From a virus, in IMG/VR virus record IMGVR_UViG_3300041964_000064, positions 1 to 50,118 of that record: a DNA stretch of 50,118 nt. One strand, 5' to 3'. The notes under the pieces were generated by a model. That model ran no database searches and was not told the DNA's origin. It worked only from the letters and a program-made list of their open reading frames with translations. This document shows positions 35,010 through 43,474 of the stretch, piece by piece. The translations under genes and the position numbers were made by a program. Every line of letters starts with the position of its first letter. Within the stretch, counting starts at the first letter, position 1.

Positions 35010-36499
35010 TTATGTCCTTGCGATCGCCCAGCGGTTGAGGTGGAAACTTTGAGAGGCGTTGAGGGTAGCGCCAGTAATGCCTGAGCCATTCACAAAAATG
35101 CGGACAGACACCGCGCTACCCGCTGACAGGAATATCGTGCAGCCCGGACTCATCACCGTGCTCGCCCCCGCATTGACTGACTCCCAAAGCCTGTAGTTTT
35201 CGGCACTTCCCACGAAAATGCTGGCGACCAAGGTGTTTGAAGTTGATCCGGTCGTTGTAACTGCCAGCGAGAAATTAAAGTCGTAGTTACCGTCAGCAGT
35301 GGGCGTAAAGACGCCAGTCGTAGCGTTAAACAGGTTGTCCGGGTCGTTGTATTTGGTCGTGAGAACGATCGCGGTGAAAGCCGCTGGAGTCAGGGTTTGT
35401 GAGGTGTATCTGTCTGCGATAATTCGGCGGGTGCGGTTATTCACCCAGCGCGTTGTTGCGATCGCTTCTGTGTCGTTAAACGCCGCTGCTGTGGGTGCTG
35501 TGGGTGAGCCTATCAAAGCAGCATTATTCAGAGGCGCGAATTCGTTGCCAATCCACTGAGTTGTCGGCAATTGCAAAGAACGATCGTTTGCCGCTGGGTT
35601 AGCGTTTCGGGTTGGCGTTCCCGTAAAGGTAGGAGAGGCGATCAGGGCATAGCTAGAAAGCTGTGAGGTGCGGGCTAGCGTTTCGATAATATTTCTGACA
35701 GCGTTGCGGCTTGGTGCGTCGGTTTGTCCGTTCCAGGTTGTCGCGTTATAGGCAGTGTTATTTCCTGCCGTACCTGTGCCGTTTGCACCTCGAAGGGCAA
35801 GAGGCGTCCAAAATGCTGAGCCTACAAAGGGCGTATTGCCTGCATGAGCAAAGTTAGCCCTTGAGAACCAGGAGCCACCATCGTGATCAACCCACTGCCG
35901 GGGTTGATACCAAGTTGCGCTGTCATAGGTTCCGGCATAACGTAGCAACGCGTCACCTAGGGCGGTTTGGTAGCTCTGATCGAACGCAAGCAGGTTGGCG
36001 ATCTGCCGCGCTCCTGAAGACAAGCGATCGCGCACTAGTCCAGTCGGGATCAGTTGCGAATATTCGCAAGTCGCAACGTTGGGGATAACGGAGTGGAACT
36101 CATGGGCAAGCGTTGCTTCTTCGACACCTGCGGAGACACGCGCACCGATTGGGCAGTCCAGAACGTACCCGTATAGGTAAAGGTGTCGGTGTGGACAAAA
36201 GTGGGGCCAAAGTATTGCTACCCATCGGCAAAATAGTAATCAGTGCGAGTCGCGATCGTGCTGAAGGCGAAACGACAGGTAATCCCTGCGATTTCGGTCT
36301 GCGGCAGCGTGATATCCACAGCGCCGTTTGTAATCGTGAAAACTTGGGCGATCGGAAAATAGACCGTATCTGGTGTGGTGCTGGTATCGATCAACGGTGC
36401 GTCAAGCTCAACGGTTAGCCTGCCGCTTAACAGTCCGCTTGAATCTCGCAAAGTTCCGACGATTTGAGTCACGCAATCCGGCCAAACCAACACGCTCAC
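35010..36499 (-). CDS. Tail fibre with C1q-like C-terminal domain (frameshift and in-frame TAG)
   Basis: Likely start GTG 36497-36499 (VSVLVWPDCVTQIVGTLRDSSGLLSGRLTVELDAPLID). The frame carries a TAG at 36218-36220 with coding sense on both sides (YYFADG, then QYFGPTFVHTDTF). It then shifts near 36150 to GARVSAGVEEATLAHEFHSVIPN and continues without stop through LIPTGLVRDRLSSGARQIANLLAFDQS. The last ~135 residues (TPAAFTAIVLTTKYNDPDNLFN; GVFTPTADGNYDFNFSLAV; SAGSAVSVRIFVNGSG) look like a C1q/TNF-type jelly roll, a trimerising binding head. If not one gene, the later part would start at GTG 36035. Fibre for adsorption. Confidence 0.6.
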
Positions 36500-36621
36500 G
36501 GTATTGTGACAACGGGCGCAAGGCTGAGGATAAAAGCGTGATTCGCTAAGCGAATTCGGGATGAAGGGAATCACGAAAATAGCGCAGCAGAAGATAAAAG
36601 GGTCGATCGCGTTCAGGTACT
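36500..36621. promoter_or_regulatory. Divergent promoter gap with TTCGCTAAGCGAA palindrome
   Basis: GATTCGCTAAGCGAATT (36540-36556) contains a 15-bp palindrome around the central A and matches the half-site seen in other divergent gaps. It separates the fibre gene (-) from the endolysin (+). Confidence 0.4.
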
Positions 36622-37340
36622 ATGGATCGCTACTTTGTTCGCATTACCCAGCCAACGATCCTCAAGCTGGAGCCGAAGCAGGCTAGAGACTTAGTCCTCA
36701 AATCAGGTTTTCCCTGGTGAAGTCGGACGCTATGAGATCCGCGCCTATATCGACGATGTAGCGCAAGATCACATCAAATTCACCCTCAAAGATGCCGTAA
36801 TCAACGGGCGCAATACTTGGTGGGCTTACAAAGGTCATGCCGTACTGAGGAAGAAGTCGATCGCGCCCCTGAAGACGGCAAGGCAATCAGCTTTAACCTC
36901 AAGCCTGTCGATCGCGGTCAAAAATTGTGCTACCAGGGACAGGCGCGATCGTCTACACGAACGATCGGGTGGGTAAAAGCCAGTTTTTCTACTGGTACGA
37001 ACTCACCAAAAACGGTGAACGACTGCCGGACGATCGAGAGACGGTTGGCGCAATGATTCGCATTGCTGAGGCAGCAGATGAGGCGCGATCGAGGATTGGT
37101 AGAGCTTTTCATGTGACAAGTGGTTATCGTCCAAAATCCGTTAATTCTCGTATTGGTGGAGCTAAATTTAGCCGCCACATAATCGGAGATGCACTTGATT
37201 TTTACTGTGAGGGAATCAGCGGCCGTGAAATGTACCGAATCTTAGATCCCATTTGGGAAAGCGGATTAGGGATGTACAAAAACATGCCAAGAATCGTGCA
37301 TATAGACGCTAGAAATCATGCTGCGAGGTGGGGCGCGTAG
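36622..37340 (+). CDS. Endolysin, M15-type peptidase (several frameshifts)
   Basis: ATG 36622 (MDRYFVRITQPTILKLEPKQARDLVLKS). The frame changes near 36706 (QVFPGEVGRYEIRAYIDDVAQDHIKF), near 36845 (TEEEVDRAPEDGKAISF) and near 36928 (KIVLPGTGAIVYTNDRVG). The catalytic part FHVTSGYRPKSVNSRIGGAK, SRHIIGDALDFYC, ILDPIWESGLGMYKN and IVHIDARNHAARWG is the M15A zinc site (SGYR, SxHxxGxAxD, HIDxR). The N-terminal ~110 residues look like a small beta wall-binding or structural domain. About 238 residues. Cleaves peptidoglycan cross-links for lysis and heads the lysis/accessory cassette. Confidence 0.82.
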
Positions 37341-37341
37341 C

Positions 37342-37522
37342 ATGAGGACTCTGCTTTGGCAGGACGGCGATCGCGTCCGCAATTCTCAAACTGGCAAGCT
37401 TCGCGACAGTGCGGCTAGAGCCGGGATCGTCGCCTGTATTGGCACTTGATCAGGGTGGCGTAGTGTCGGGGCGGCAGGAAATCTTGCAGTCGATGGGGTG
37501 GAAAAGATATGAACTGGCGTAA
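37342..37522 (+). CDS. Small paralogous protein A (one frameshift)
   Basis: ATG two bases after the endolysin stop. MRTLLWQDGDRVRNSQTGKL, then one base over ATVRLEPGSSPVLALDQGGVVSGRQEILQSMGWKRYELA to TAA 37520-37522. About 59 residues, a small beta barrel-like pattern ending in an 'xxGW' helix. Same plan as the next gene, with which it overlaps. Confidence 0.55.
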
Positions 37523-37678
37523 GGGCGATCACCTAAAAAACTCACGAACGGGCGACAAGGGACGATCGCGCGGATCAATGGGCAGAGCATCCATGTTCAC
37601 CACAGAGACGCGCCGGGGATCTCGGTCGGGACGCAGGAACGATTAGAGCAGGCAGGGTGGGAGTTAGCAGAAGAATGA
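37509..37678 (+). CDS. Small paralogous protein B (one frameshift)
   Basis: MNWRKGDHLKNSRTG, then after a shift near 37555 GTIARINGQSIHVHHRDAPGISVGTQERLEQAGWELAEE. Shared features with protein A: W-x-x-GD--xNSxTG start, a middle hydrophobic strand pair, S-G/VGTQE...GW...L ending. A tandem duplication of an unknown small protein; DNA-mimic or regulatory roles are only guesses. Confidence 0.5.
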
Positions 37679-37703
37679 CACTGACAGCAACCCTGGAAAA
37701 GTT

Positions 37704-37791
37704 TAAAATAGTAGAAATGGCGAAAGCTGCGGTGCTGGAAACACCACAACTTTCTAAGCAAGCCACTTGTGCGTACCAAGGGACTTACCTA
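37704..37791 (+). promoter_or_regulatory. Promoter and two-hairpin leader of zinc-ribbon HNH gene
   Basis: TAAAAT -10 at 37704-37709, then GAAAG-CTGC-GGTG(CTGGAAA)CACC-ACAA-CTTTC (37722-37754) and CTTG(TGCGTAC)CAAG (37666+100 to 37780) shortly before ATG 37792. The order -10 box, nested hairpin, short hairpin, ATG repeats that upstream of the HNH gene at 25406; both begin TA(C/A)AATAGT. Confidence 0.45.
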
Positions 37792-38880
37792 ATGAATACT
37801 TTATCGGATTGCGGCAGAGCAGTAGATCTGTCTGGTCAGGTTTTTGGATTGTGGACGGTTCTGCATCGTGACCCAAACCAGATCGCCCAGAGGGGAAAGC
37901 CTGCAAAATGGATTTGCCGTTGCGAGTGCGGCAGGGAAAAGTCGGTTTTCGGATCTTCACTTAGATCCGGTGATTCGCAATCGTGCGGATGCCTGCTGAC
38001 AGCATTTAACAAAAGACAGACACAGAAGCGGCGATCGGACTTGTCAGGGCAGAGGTTCGGACGCTATACCGTTCTGCGGCATGACACTGAGACGGCCAAG
38101 AATGGCGGGCGGATGCCGAATTACATCTGCCAGTGCGATTGTGGCTCTCCAGTGCGATCGGTATCACGACAGGCACTTGTAAAGGGCGATGCAAAGTCTT
38201 GTGGATGCCTGCACAAAGAGATCGTGTCCAATGCGGCTCATGACCTAACTGGGCTGGTATTTGGTCGATTAACTGTTATCGATCGGGCAGATGTTGTCAA
38301 GCGGCGTAGAGGGCAGGGCGCAAAGTGGAATTGCCGATGTGAGTGTGGAAAGACCAAAGCCATTGACGCATGCGCATTGAAATCTGGACTAACTGTGTCC
38401 TGTGGGTGCTTCCACAAAGAGGCGGTGACCAAGCATGGAAAATCGCACGAGCGCATCTATTCAAGTTGGAAGGGAATGACAGCGAGATGTCAAAACCCCA
38501 AAGATCCTGCGTACAAAAACTATGGAGGGAGGGGAATAAGCGTCTGCTCAGAGTGGCAAGACTTTGAGGCATTTCGAGAATGGGCACTTCAAAACGGCTA
38601 TCAAGACGATTTGACGATCGAGCGCAAAGATGTCAACGGGAACTATTGCCCTGAGAATTGCTGCTTTATCCCTAAAGCTGAGCAGTCCAAGAATCGACGC
38701 AACACATCAAGATTACAGCTTGGGGTGAGACAAAGACGGGTGCAGAGTGGCTGCAAGATCCCCGATGCAATGTTTCTTCCATGGATGGATTGAAAATGCG
38801 GATTTTTGCGAAAAATGCCGCCTGAAAAGGCGATTTCAACACCGCCACGTAATCGCAACACGCAAGAAATTTCCGCATGA
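37792..38880 (+). CDS. HNH-type endonuclease with three zinc ribbons (frameshifts near the end)
   Basis: I start at ATG 37792 (MNTLSDCGRAVDLSGQ). Three ~65-residue modules each have a DLSGQxFGxxTVLxR start and a CxCxCG...SCGC knuckle: WICRCECG...SCGCLL; YICQCDCG...SCGCLH; WNCRCECG...SCGCFH. They are followed by IYSSWKGMTARCQNPKDPAYKNYGGRGI, CSEWQDFEAFREWA and IERKDVNGNYCPENCCFIPKAEQSKNRRN, a common phage/mobile homing-nuclease core. After one shift near 38715 it reads ITAWGETKTGAEWLQDPRC; one more A in A5 38811-38815 gives MPPEKAISTPPRNRNTQEISA and TGA 38878-38880. That overlaps the pilin ATG. Confidence 0.82.
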
Positions 38881-39355
38881 ATACACAGCAAACCCGTCAA
38901 AATGTATCAGGTTTTACACTTATCGAGCTTTGGTCGTCGTCATAATTTGGGAATTTTGGCCTCGATCGGGCTACCTTCGCTTCCTATCAGGCAGCAAAGC
39001 GAACAGACATCCGCGAAGTAACGTTGTTCTGTCAATCGAGCGCAGCAAGCCTACCGCATTGAAAAGCCTACTTTGCAGGCACTTGGACAGACCTAGAGAT
39101 CGGCATTCCCAGATCAGGATCAGATTACACATATACACTCAGCCCTGCGAATGACATAGAAACAACGATCGCGGCTGAATCCGAAGCACCCGAACTCAAA
39201 GATTACTCCGGTGGCGTCGTTGTTATGGAAGACAGCGGGCAGACCTCTACGCAGCCTGTCAGACCATCAAAACAGGTGGAAGCGTGATTCTGCCGACGCT
39301 CGATCGATCGATTGGGGCGGGCTGTGAGGGCGATGATGTGGAGATCATGAGGTAG
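38877..39355 (+). CDS. Type IV pilin (PilA-like), several homopolymer frameshifts
   Basis: MNTQQTRQNVSGFTLIEL followed, after one extra T at 38929-38931 and one at 38946-38948, by LVVVIILGILASIGLP: a complete type III signal with cleavage before F and Glu+5. Downstream segments in changing frames, VNRAQQAYRIEKPTFAGTW, LEIGIPRSGSDYTYTLSP and LYAACQTIKTGGSVILPTL, match cyanobacterial major pilins (NRAQQAY, LGIGI motifs, paired Cys). About 160 residues. It would be processed by host PilD and assembled with host pili. Its ATG overlaps the HNH stop, so it is co-transcribed in the phage lysis cassette. Confidence 0.75.
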
Positions 39356-39357
39356 CT

Positions 39358-39564
39358 ATGGCTAACTTTTCGCCTCAGCAAGACATCCGATCGAGGTCTC
39401 CCGGCAACCGCTGTTTGTTCTGTCGATCGCGTGTCTGCGTCTCGCCTGGGTTCGTATTGCGAAGATTGGTCAGCGTATAGGCTGAACGGATTAGAAGTGG
39501 GGATGGTTCACGATCGCTGCTTCTATGGCGGCGGCGAACCAAACAAGGAAAGGGTGAAGTAGTT
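39358..39564 (+). CDS. Small Cys-containing protein (frameshifted)
   Basis: ATG 39358, two bases after the pilin stop: MANFSPQQD..CLFC. After a shift the clear end is GSYCEDWSAYRLNGLEVGMVHDRCFYGGGEPNKERVK. Three to four Cys and a conserved-looking CEDWSxYR. About 68 residues. Unrecognised; a small zinc protein is possible. Confidence 0.45.
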
Positions 39565-39987
39565 ATGCTGAAAATCATCGCGATCGCCTCTACAGAATGG
39601 CTCGTGGCCTGGTTTGCAGATTGGGGTTTACAGAACAGTTGGCAAGCCAATAACAAGCGGCAGAATTGGGCGATCGCTGTGATTCATGCTTTTATTTACA
39701 GCACTCCATTTCTGTTCTTTTACCTGTGGAATCCCTACAACCCACTTGAGGCAAGCGATATTGTTAAATGGCTTTTAATTTGGTGGACTCATGCCATTAT
39801 CGATCGACTAATGGCGGCGCGGCATGGGTTCGCCTTTACAACTGGGATTGGTCAAACTGGCAAACAGGCAAGCCATCAGCCCCGCTTTTCGTGTCCTATC
39901 TTGGATCAGATGCAGCATCACCTAATCAATATTGCAATTTTGACGTGGGGTGAGGACTGGTCTACTTTTCTGCAATTACTGTCGTAA
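39565..39987 (+). CDS. DUF3307-like membrane protein (holin-region)
   Basis: WLVAWFADWGLQNSWQANNKRQNWAIAVIHAFIYSTPFLFFYLW and LLIWWTHAIIDRLMAARHG are DUF3307-type helices (D..LQ...~K...H...Y). The frame drifts between ~39830 and ~39900 (true reading VRLYNWDWSNWQTGKPSAPLF) and returns to LDQMQHHLINIAILTW. Four membrane segments are likely. Position after the endolysin suggests a holin-like function, but DUF3307 proteins also occur outside phages. Confidence 0.6.
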   Translation: MLKIIAIASTEWLVAWFADWGLQNSWQANNKRQNWAIAVIHAFIYSTPFLFFYLWNPYNPLEASDIVKWLLIWWTHAIIDRLMAARHGFAFTTGIGQTGKQASHQPRFSCPILDQMQHHLINIAILTWGEDWSTFLQLLS

Positions 39988-40012
39988 GAAGCGATCGCCC
40001 AAGGAAAAGCAA

Positions 40013-40294
40013 ATGAGCAGTCCTGGTTACACCAAATTTGTATCAGTCGAGGCGCTTGGACTCGTAATTGGGCTGGCTCTAGCTGGGCAGGCACTCTACA
40101 AAGCGCAAACACAGCCTGAGTATGATCCTTCCAGCCAAATCACCCTTGCGCTAACAATCATTGCCGGGGGATGGATAACGCCAACCCGCCCAATCGATCG
40201 ACGCTTACAGCAAGCGGTAGAGCCGATCAACCCCGTTATTGCTGGCACGCCGGATACGACTACACCCGATAATCAAGATAATTTACCTAAGTAA
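40013..40294 (+). CDS. Small one-helix membrane protein
   Basis: 93 residues, ATG 40013 with AAGGAAAAG six bases upstream. TM helix around 12-32 (VEALGLVIGLALAGQALYKA) and a second weak one (ITLALTIIAGGWI), then a Thr/Asp-rich soluble tail. Candidate holin or antiholin with the preceding protein. Confidence 0.6.
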   Translation: MSSPGYTKFVSVEALGLVIGLALAGQALYKAQTQPEYDPSSQITLALTIIAGGWITPTRPIDRRLQQAVEPINPVIAGTPDTTTPDNQDNLPK

Positions 40295-40333
40295 AATTTA
40301 ACCGCATCATTCCGCCCAATCGATCGCCCTCTC

Positions 40334-41225
40334 ATGACCGCATCCACAAACGCTAGCGCCAAAGAGTTGCTGAGGGCGATCGAAGAGATCAGCTACGCCT
40401 GCACTATCAGCCAATAGTCTCACTGCAAGCTCCCTGATCTGCGCGTCTGTGGGTACGAGGCCTTAGTGCGCTGGCAACACCCCGATCGAGGTTTGCTGTT
40501 TCCTGCGGCTTTTCTACCAACACCAACCCAGGTGAATGTGATTGATTTCAAATGGCAGAAACCACTGTTTGACTGGGTGTTTGCAAGAGCCTGTAAAACA
40601 GCAGCAACGCTAAAAGGAGAGAAGTATATAAGCGTCAATGTCTCTCCTCTTCAATTCGCTGAAGAGGGCTTTATTCAACAGGTAAAAAAGTCGATCGACT
40701 TGCTGAATTTAGAGCGGAAAATTTGCCTGGAAATTACCGAAGATTCGATTTCAATGCGCGAACTAGACGCTATTCAGCAAGCACTAACTAGCCTGTCTGA
40801 CTCAACCAAAATCGCCCTAGATGACGCTTGGACAGGTTCTTCTTCACTGTGGAGAATTAGCGAACTGCATGGGCTAATTGACCTACTGAAAATTGATAAA
40901 ATCTTCATGCCTCGCGATTCTTTTGACCGCAAATCGATCGCCATCTACAGATGCTTTCATCACACTAGCTGATGCGCTTGACCTCCAAACAGTAGCAGAA
41001 GGAATCGAAACTCAGCAGCAAGTAGAGTTCTGTAGGGCGATCGGGGTGACGTTTGGGCAGGGCTATTATCTGGGCAAAGGTGAAGAGTCGATCGAGGGGA
41101 ACGTAGAGGGCGATCGCCTGTACTCCCACGAAGCGGCGGCTAAAATGTGGGGGCGATCGATCATCAACGCAACCGAGCGGCGTAGAGCTAGACTCTTGTG
41201 GGTAACGACCTTGAGTGCTGATTAG
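40334..41225 (+). CDS. EAL-domain c-di-GMP phosphodiesterase (frameshifts)
   Basis: ATG 40334 (MTASTNASAKELLRAIEEI). The shifted start reads HYQPIVSLQ, GYEALVRWQHPDRGLLFP. Conserved EAL motifs follow: YISVNVSPLQF, ICLEITEDS, KIALDDAWTGSSSL (where the usual DDFGTG reads DDAWTG), LLKIDKIFM, then after a shift near 40945 ITLADALDLQTVAEGIETQQQ and GQGYYLGK. The EAL glutamate, ExTE and AEGVE-like metal and loop residues are present, so hydrolysis of c-di-GMP is plausible. About 297 residues, no sensor domain. It would lower c-di-GMP in the host, affecting pili, motility or aggregation. Confidence 0.8.
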
Positions 41226-41331
41226 AATTTTCAAGTGTCATCTTAAAGTAGGTGATGTATCGGGACAGCGCACGATCGATCGCACTCCTGCTTTCAACTT
41301 CTAAAATTGAGGCCAAAATCAAAAAGTTGCA

Positions 41332-41637
41332 ATGAAGCAGTATTTACTCTTTTGGCTGGCAGAACACGCGATCGGGTTGGCGCTTTGGATCGCAATATTT
41401 TTAGTTGCCTACGTTGTTGGGTGGTGTTCGATTCAACTGCAAAAACGCCGCGACCAGACCGAGATATTGCAGCGAGTTAAGAGTGTCGTCGCACTGTCGG
41501 CAGCAGAAGAAAAGCGGGTAGCGCGACACATTTGGAGTGAACTACCGCTGGACAGACAGTGGTATAGCATCTCGTTTGATGCTAGGTTCATGAGCGCCAT
41601 TAAGTTTGCGAGAAAGCTAAAAATTGAAAGTGTTTGA
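41332..41637 (+). CDS. N-terminally anchored membrane protein
   Basis: 101 residues with a TM helix (LALWIAIFLVAYVVGWCSI, residues ~14-33) and a basic cytoplasmic coil (QLQKRRDQTEILQRVKSVVALSAAEEKRVARHIW). Rz/spanin-like in size and layout but lacking a lipoprotein partner. Unrecognised. Confidence 0.55.
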   Translation: MKQYLLFWLAEHAIGLALWIAIFLVAYVVGWCSIQLQKRRDQTEILQRVKSVVALSAAEEKRVARHIWSELPLDRQWYSISFDARFMSAIKFARKLKIESV

Positions 41638-41854
41638 CGCCAGCGATCCCTCAACTGCCAAACTCAGCCACGCTTGCCCTATATCGCAGACGCTGCAGAC
41701 GCCGATCGACGCTTGGCGGCAGGAGAGAGTCAAACCTTTCTGCCAAACCTGCGAACGATATCGCTGGGCGGATGAGCAGTGCGATCGATTTGTCGAAGGC
41801 GCTGATCCTTGGGTTGAGGATGACGAAGAAATCAGCGAAACTCTAGCAGCTTGA
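41624..41854 (+). CDS. Small zinc-type protein
   Basis: 76 residues starting TTG, overlapping the membrane protein end. Has C.....C and CQTC.....EQCDRF plus an acidic tail (DPWVEDDEEISE). Paired CxxC/C suggests metal binding. Unrecognised; start uncertain. Confidence 0.45.
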   Translation: MKVFDASDPSTAKLSHACPISQTLQTPIDAWRQERVKPFCQTCERYRWADEQCDRFVEGADPWVEDDEEISETLAA

Positions 41855-41870
41855 CCGCGTCACCATACGC

Positions 41871-42588
41871 TTGTACCTTGCCATTTGCGCGGTTAGGATA
41901 TATGCAGCTCTGCCGCCATACGCGTGCAAAGAAGATCAGGAAATACGGTACGATCGCATCGCAATCGATTTCCTCGATTGGCTGCGGCAACTACTGTGGC
42001 ACAGGGAAGATGTGATCAAGCATCGTCCTTACGATGTGCTGCGAACGATGCGGGGAAAGTACGGATTGATCAGCAAAGTCGATCGACGGACGCCACGCGC
42101 TGTCTCGACCTACACATTCTCCCCTTTCGCTACAACCAGCCAGAGCAAGAGCTGAGAGACATCCATTTGTGTTGTGATCACCTGGGGGCAATTCAGGGCG
42201 AGAAATCGATCGCGCCTCGTGGTGGAGGCAATCAGCTAACGCACAGAATTTCAATCTATAGTGCCAGTCATTTCTTGATGCGCACGGCTCCTACGACCTG
42301 AAAGAGCTGTTTTCAGGGGAGTACGACTTGCAAGGGCAAGACTCGCTGCCACACAGACAGGCGGGAATCGTCATGGACAAGATCGCCTATTACTTCAAAG
42401 AACAAGATCCCAAAACGATCGACTGGAACTTTGAAGTTGCAGCAGCGGTAAAGGAAGTTTTGGGCGGAGTGTGGCGATCGCCCTCATCCGATCGGCAGGA
42501 CTTCACCATCGAGGGCACGTTGATCGATCGTGACAGACCGCAACGGGCAAGAATCACAATTAAGGACGATCGCGATCGATCGAGGTAG
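41871..42588 (+). CDS. Hypothetical accessory protein (multiple frameshifts)
   Basis: Coding sense passes through three frames: RYDRIAIDFLDWLRQLLWH and DVLRTMRGKYGLISKVDRR; then ILPFRYNQPEQELRDIHLCCDHL; then FLDAHGSYDLKELFSGEYDL, ending KIAYYFKEQDPKTIDWNFEVAAAVKEVLGGVW and an Arg/Asp-rich tail at TAG 42586-42588. Repaired length about 235. No family recognised. Charged, no TM helix; lies in the accessory cassette between lysis genes and integrase. Confidence 0.4.
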
Positions 42589-42596
42589 GAGGCAAA

Positions 42597-42655
42597 GTGA
42601 AGGCAGGCGACTCGGTAGAACTTTAGAGATGCAGGAAGCACTAGTAACGGCCTAG
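42597..42655 (+). CDS. Very short ORF with strong RBS (broken)
   Basis: GTG 42597 with TAGGAGG six bases upstream. VKAGDSVEL then stop; one extra T at TTT 42622-42624 gives LEMQEALVTA and TAG 42653. A 19-residue peptide or the start of a gene continued out of frame (see next entry). Confidence 0.3.
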
Positions 42656-42675
42656 CGAAGCAGCACGATTGCGGT

Positions 42676-43239
42676 ATGCCTCTGCTGCTTGCCCGCTGGT
42701 ACTGCCATGAGCGCGATCGAGCCTCAGAAGCAGAGTACCTAGCGAACCAGTGGCAGTTATGCGCCTGCATCTGGGCATCGGTGGGGATTCTTGCCTGTAC
42801 TGCGGTTTTGGTGCTGGATCGTGCGCGGGTAGATAATCGGACAGAACCCATGCAGACCTACAGCCGACAAGAAGCAATCACAGCCGCCGCTATAAACAGC
42901 AACAAACTTCAATACTATGAGCGGATGTTTGGCATTGCTCCACAACGGGTTGCAAGCGGCAAGAAAAACTATTGCTTCTACACCTACGAGCAAGTGGTTT
43001 TGATAGGCGCGATCGAGTCTTTGCACACCTACAAAGCGAACACAGCGCTGATGGTCAAGGCATTCGATCGACTGTTCGCAGAAACAGGAGTGCTAGACAA
43101 ACCCGCCTATTATGCTTTGGAGCAGGCAGCATGGGATGTTGCCACTTTGTTTAGCAAACTATCGATGCCGACTGATTTCGCTTGGCAGATTGATTTATGC
43201 TGCATTCCTGCAACAACGTGGAAGCTTGCGGAGGGTTGA
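42676..43239 (+). CDS. Hypothetical two-part ORF, second part HTH-like
   Basis: First ~57 residues (MPLLLARWYCHERDRASEAEYLANQWQLC) may belong to an upstream frameshifted gene. A second plausible start is ATG 42850: MQTYSRQEAITAAAINSNKLQYYERMFGIAPQRVASGKKNYCFYTYEQVVLIGAIESL is MerR-like in pattern (helix, 'Y', then a wing and YEQV). The rest is helical (MVKAFDRLFAETGVL). Possible regulator; low certainty on where the gene begins. Confidence 0.4.
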   Translation: MPLLLARWYCHERDRASEAEYLANQWQLCACIWASVGILACTAVLVLDRARVDNRTEPMQTYSRQEAITAAAINSNKLQYYERMFGIAPQRVASGKKNYCFYTYEQVVLIGAIESLHTYKANTALMVKAFDRLFAETGVLDKPAYYALEQAAWDVATLFSKLSMPTDFAWQIDLCCIPATTWKLAEG

Positions 43240-43372
43240 GGGGCGCGATCGGACAGAGTTAGCTACTATATAAGCTAGATACCGCAAAGCGCCAGCAGCG
43301 CGGCTGATCTGTCGGAATAACGGGTGAAAGTTTCTCAGGCTCTACCGTTATCTGGCTAAATCACGAATTACA

Positions 43373-43426
43373 GAAGAAACCCTTGCAGGCTGTAGTGACC
43401 ACCTACACGATCGCAAGGGTTTCTTC
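43373..43426. terminator. Strong bidirectional terminator
   Basis: Perfect 14-bp arms GAAGAAACCCTTGC (43373-43386) and GCAAGGGTTTCTTC (43413-43426) with a 26-base loop, followed by GTTTT on the + strand. It lies between the + accessory cassette and the convergent HNH gene, serving both. Confidence 0.75.
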
Positions 43427-43474
43427 GTTTTGACAGCTTGAGAGGCGATCGCCCTAAAACAGGCAAGCTGCCCT

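Noticed and set aside
39358-43239. Host chromosome beginning after the pilin
   Set aside because: Considered because pilin and EAL genes are host-like, but HNH overlap, the lysis-type membrane proteins and the integrase further right argue that the element continues; not proven.
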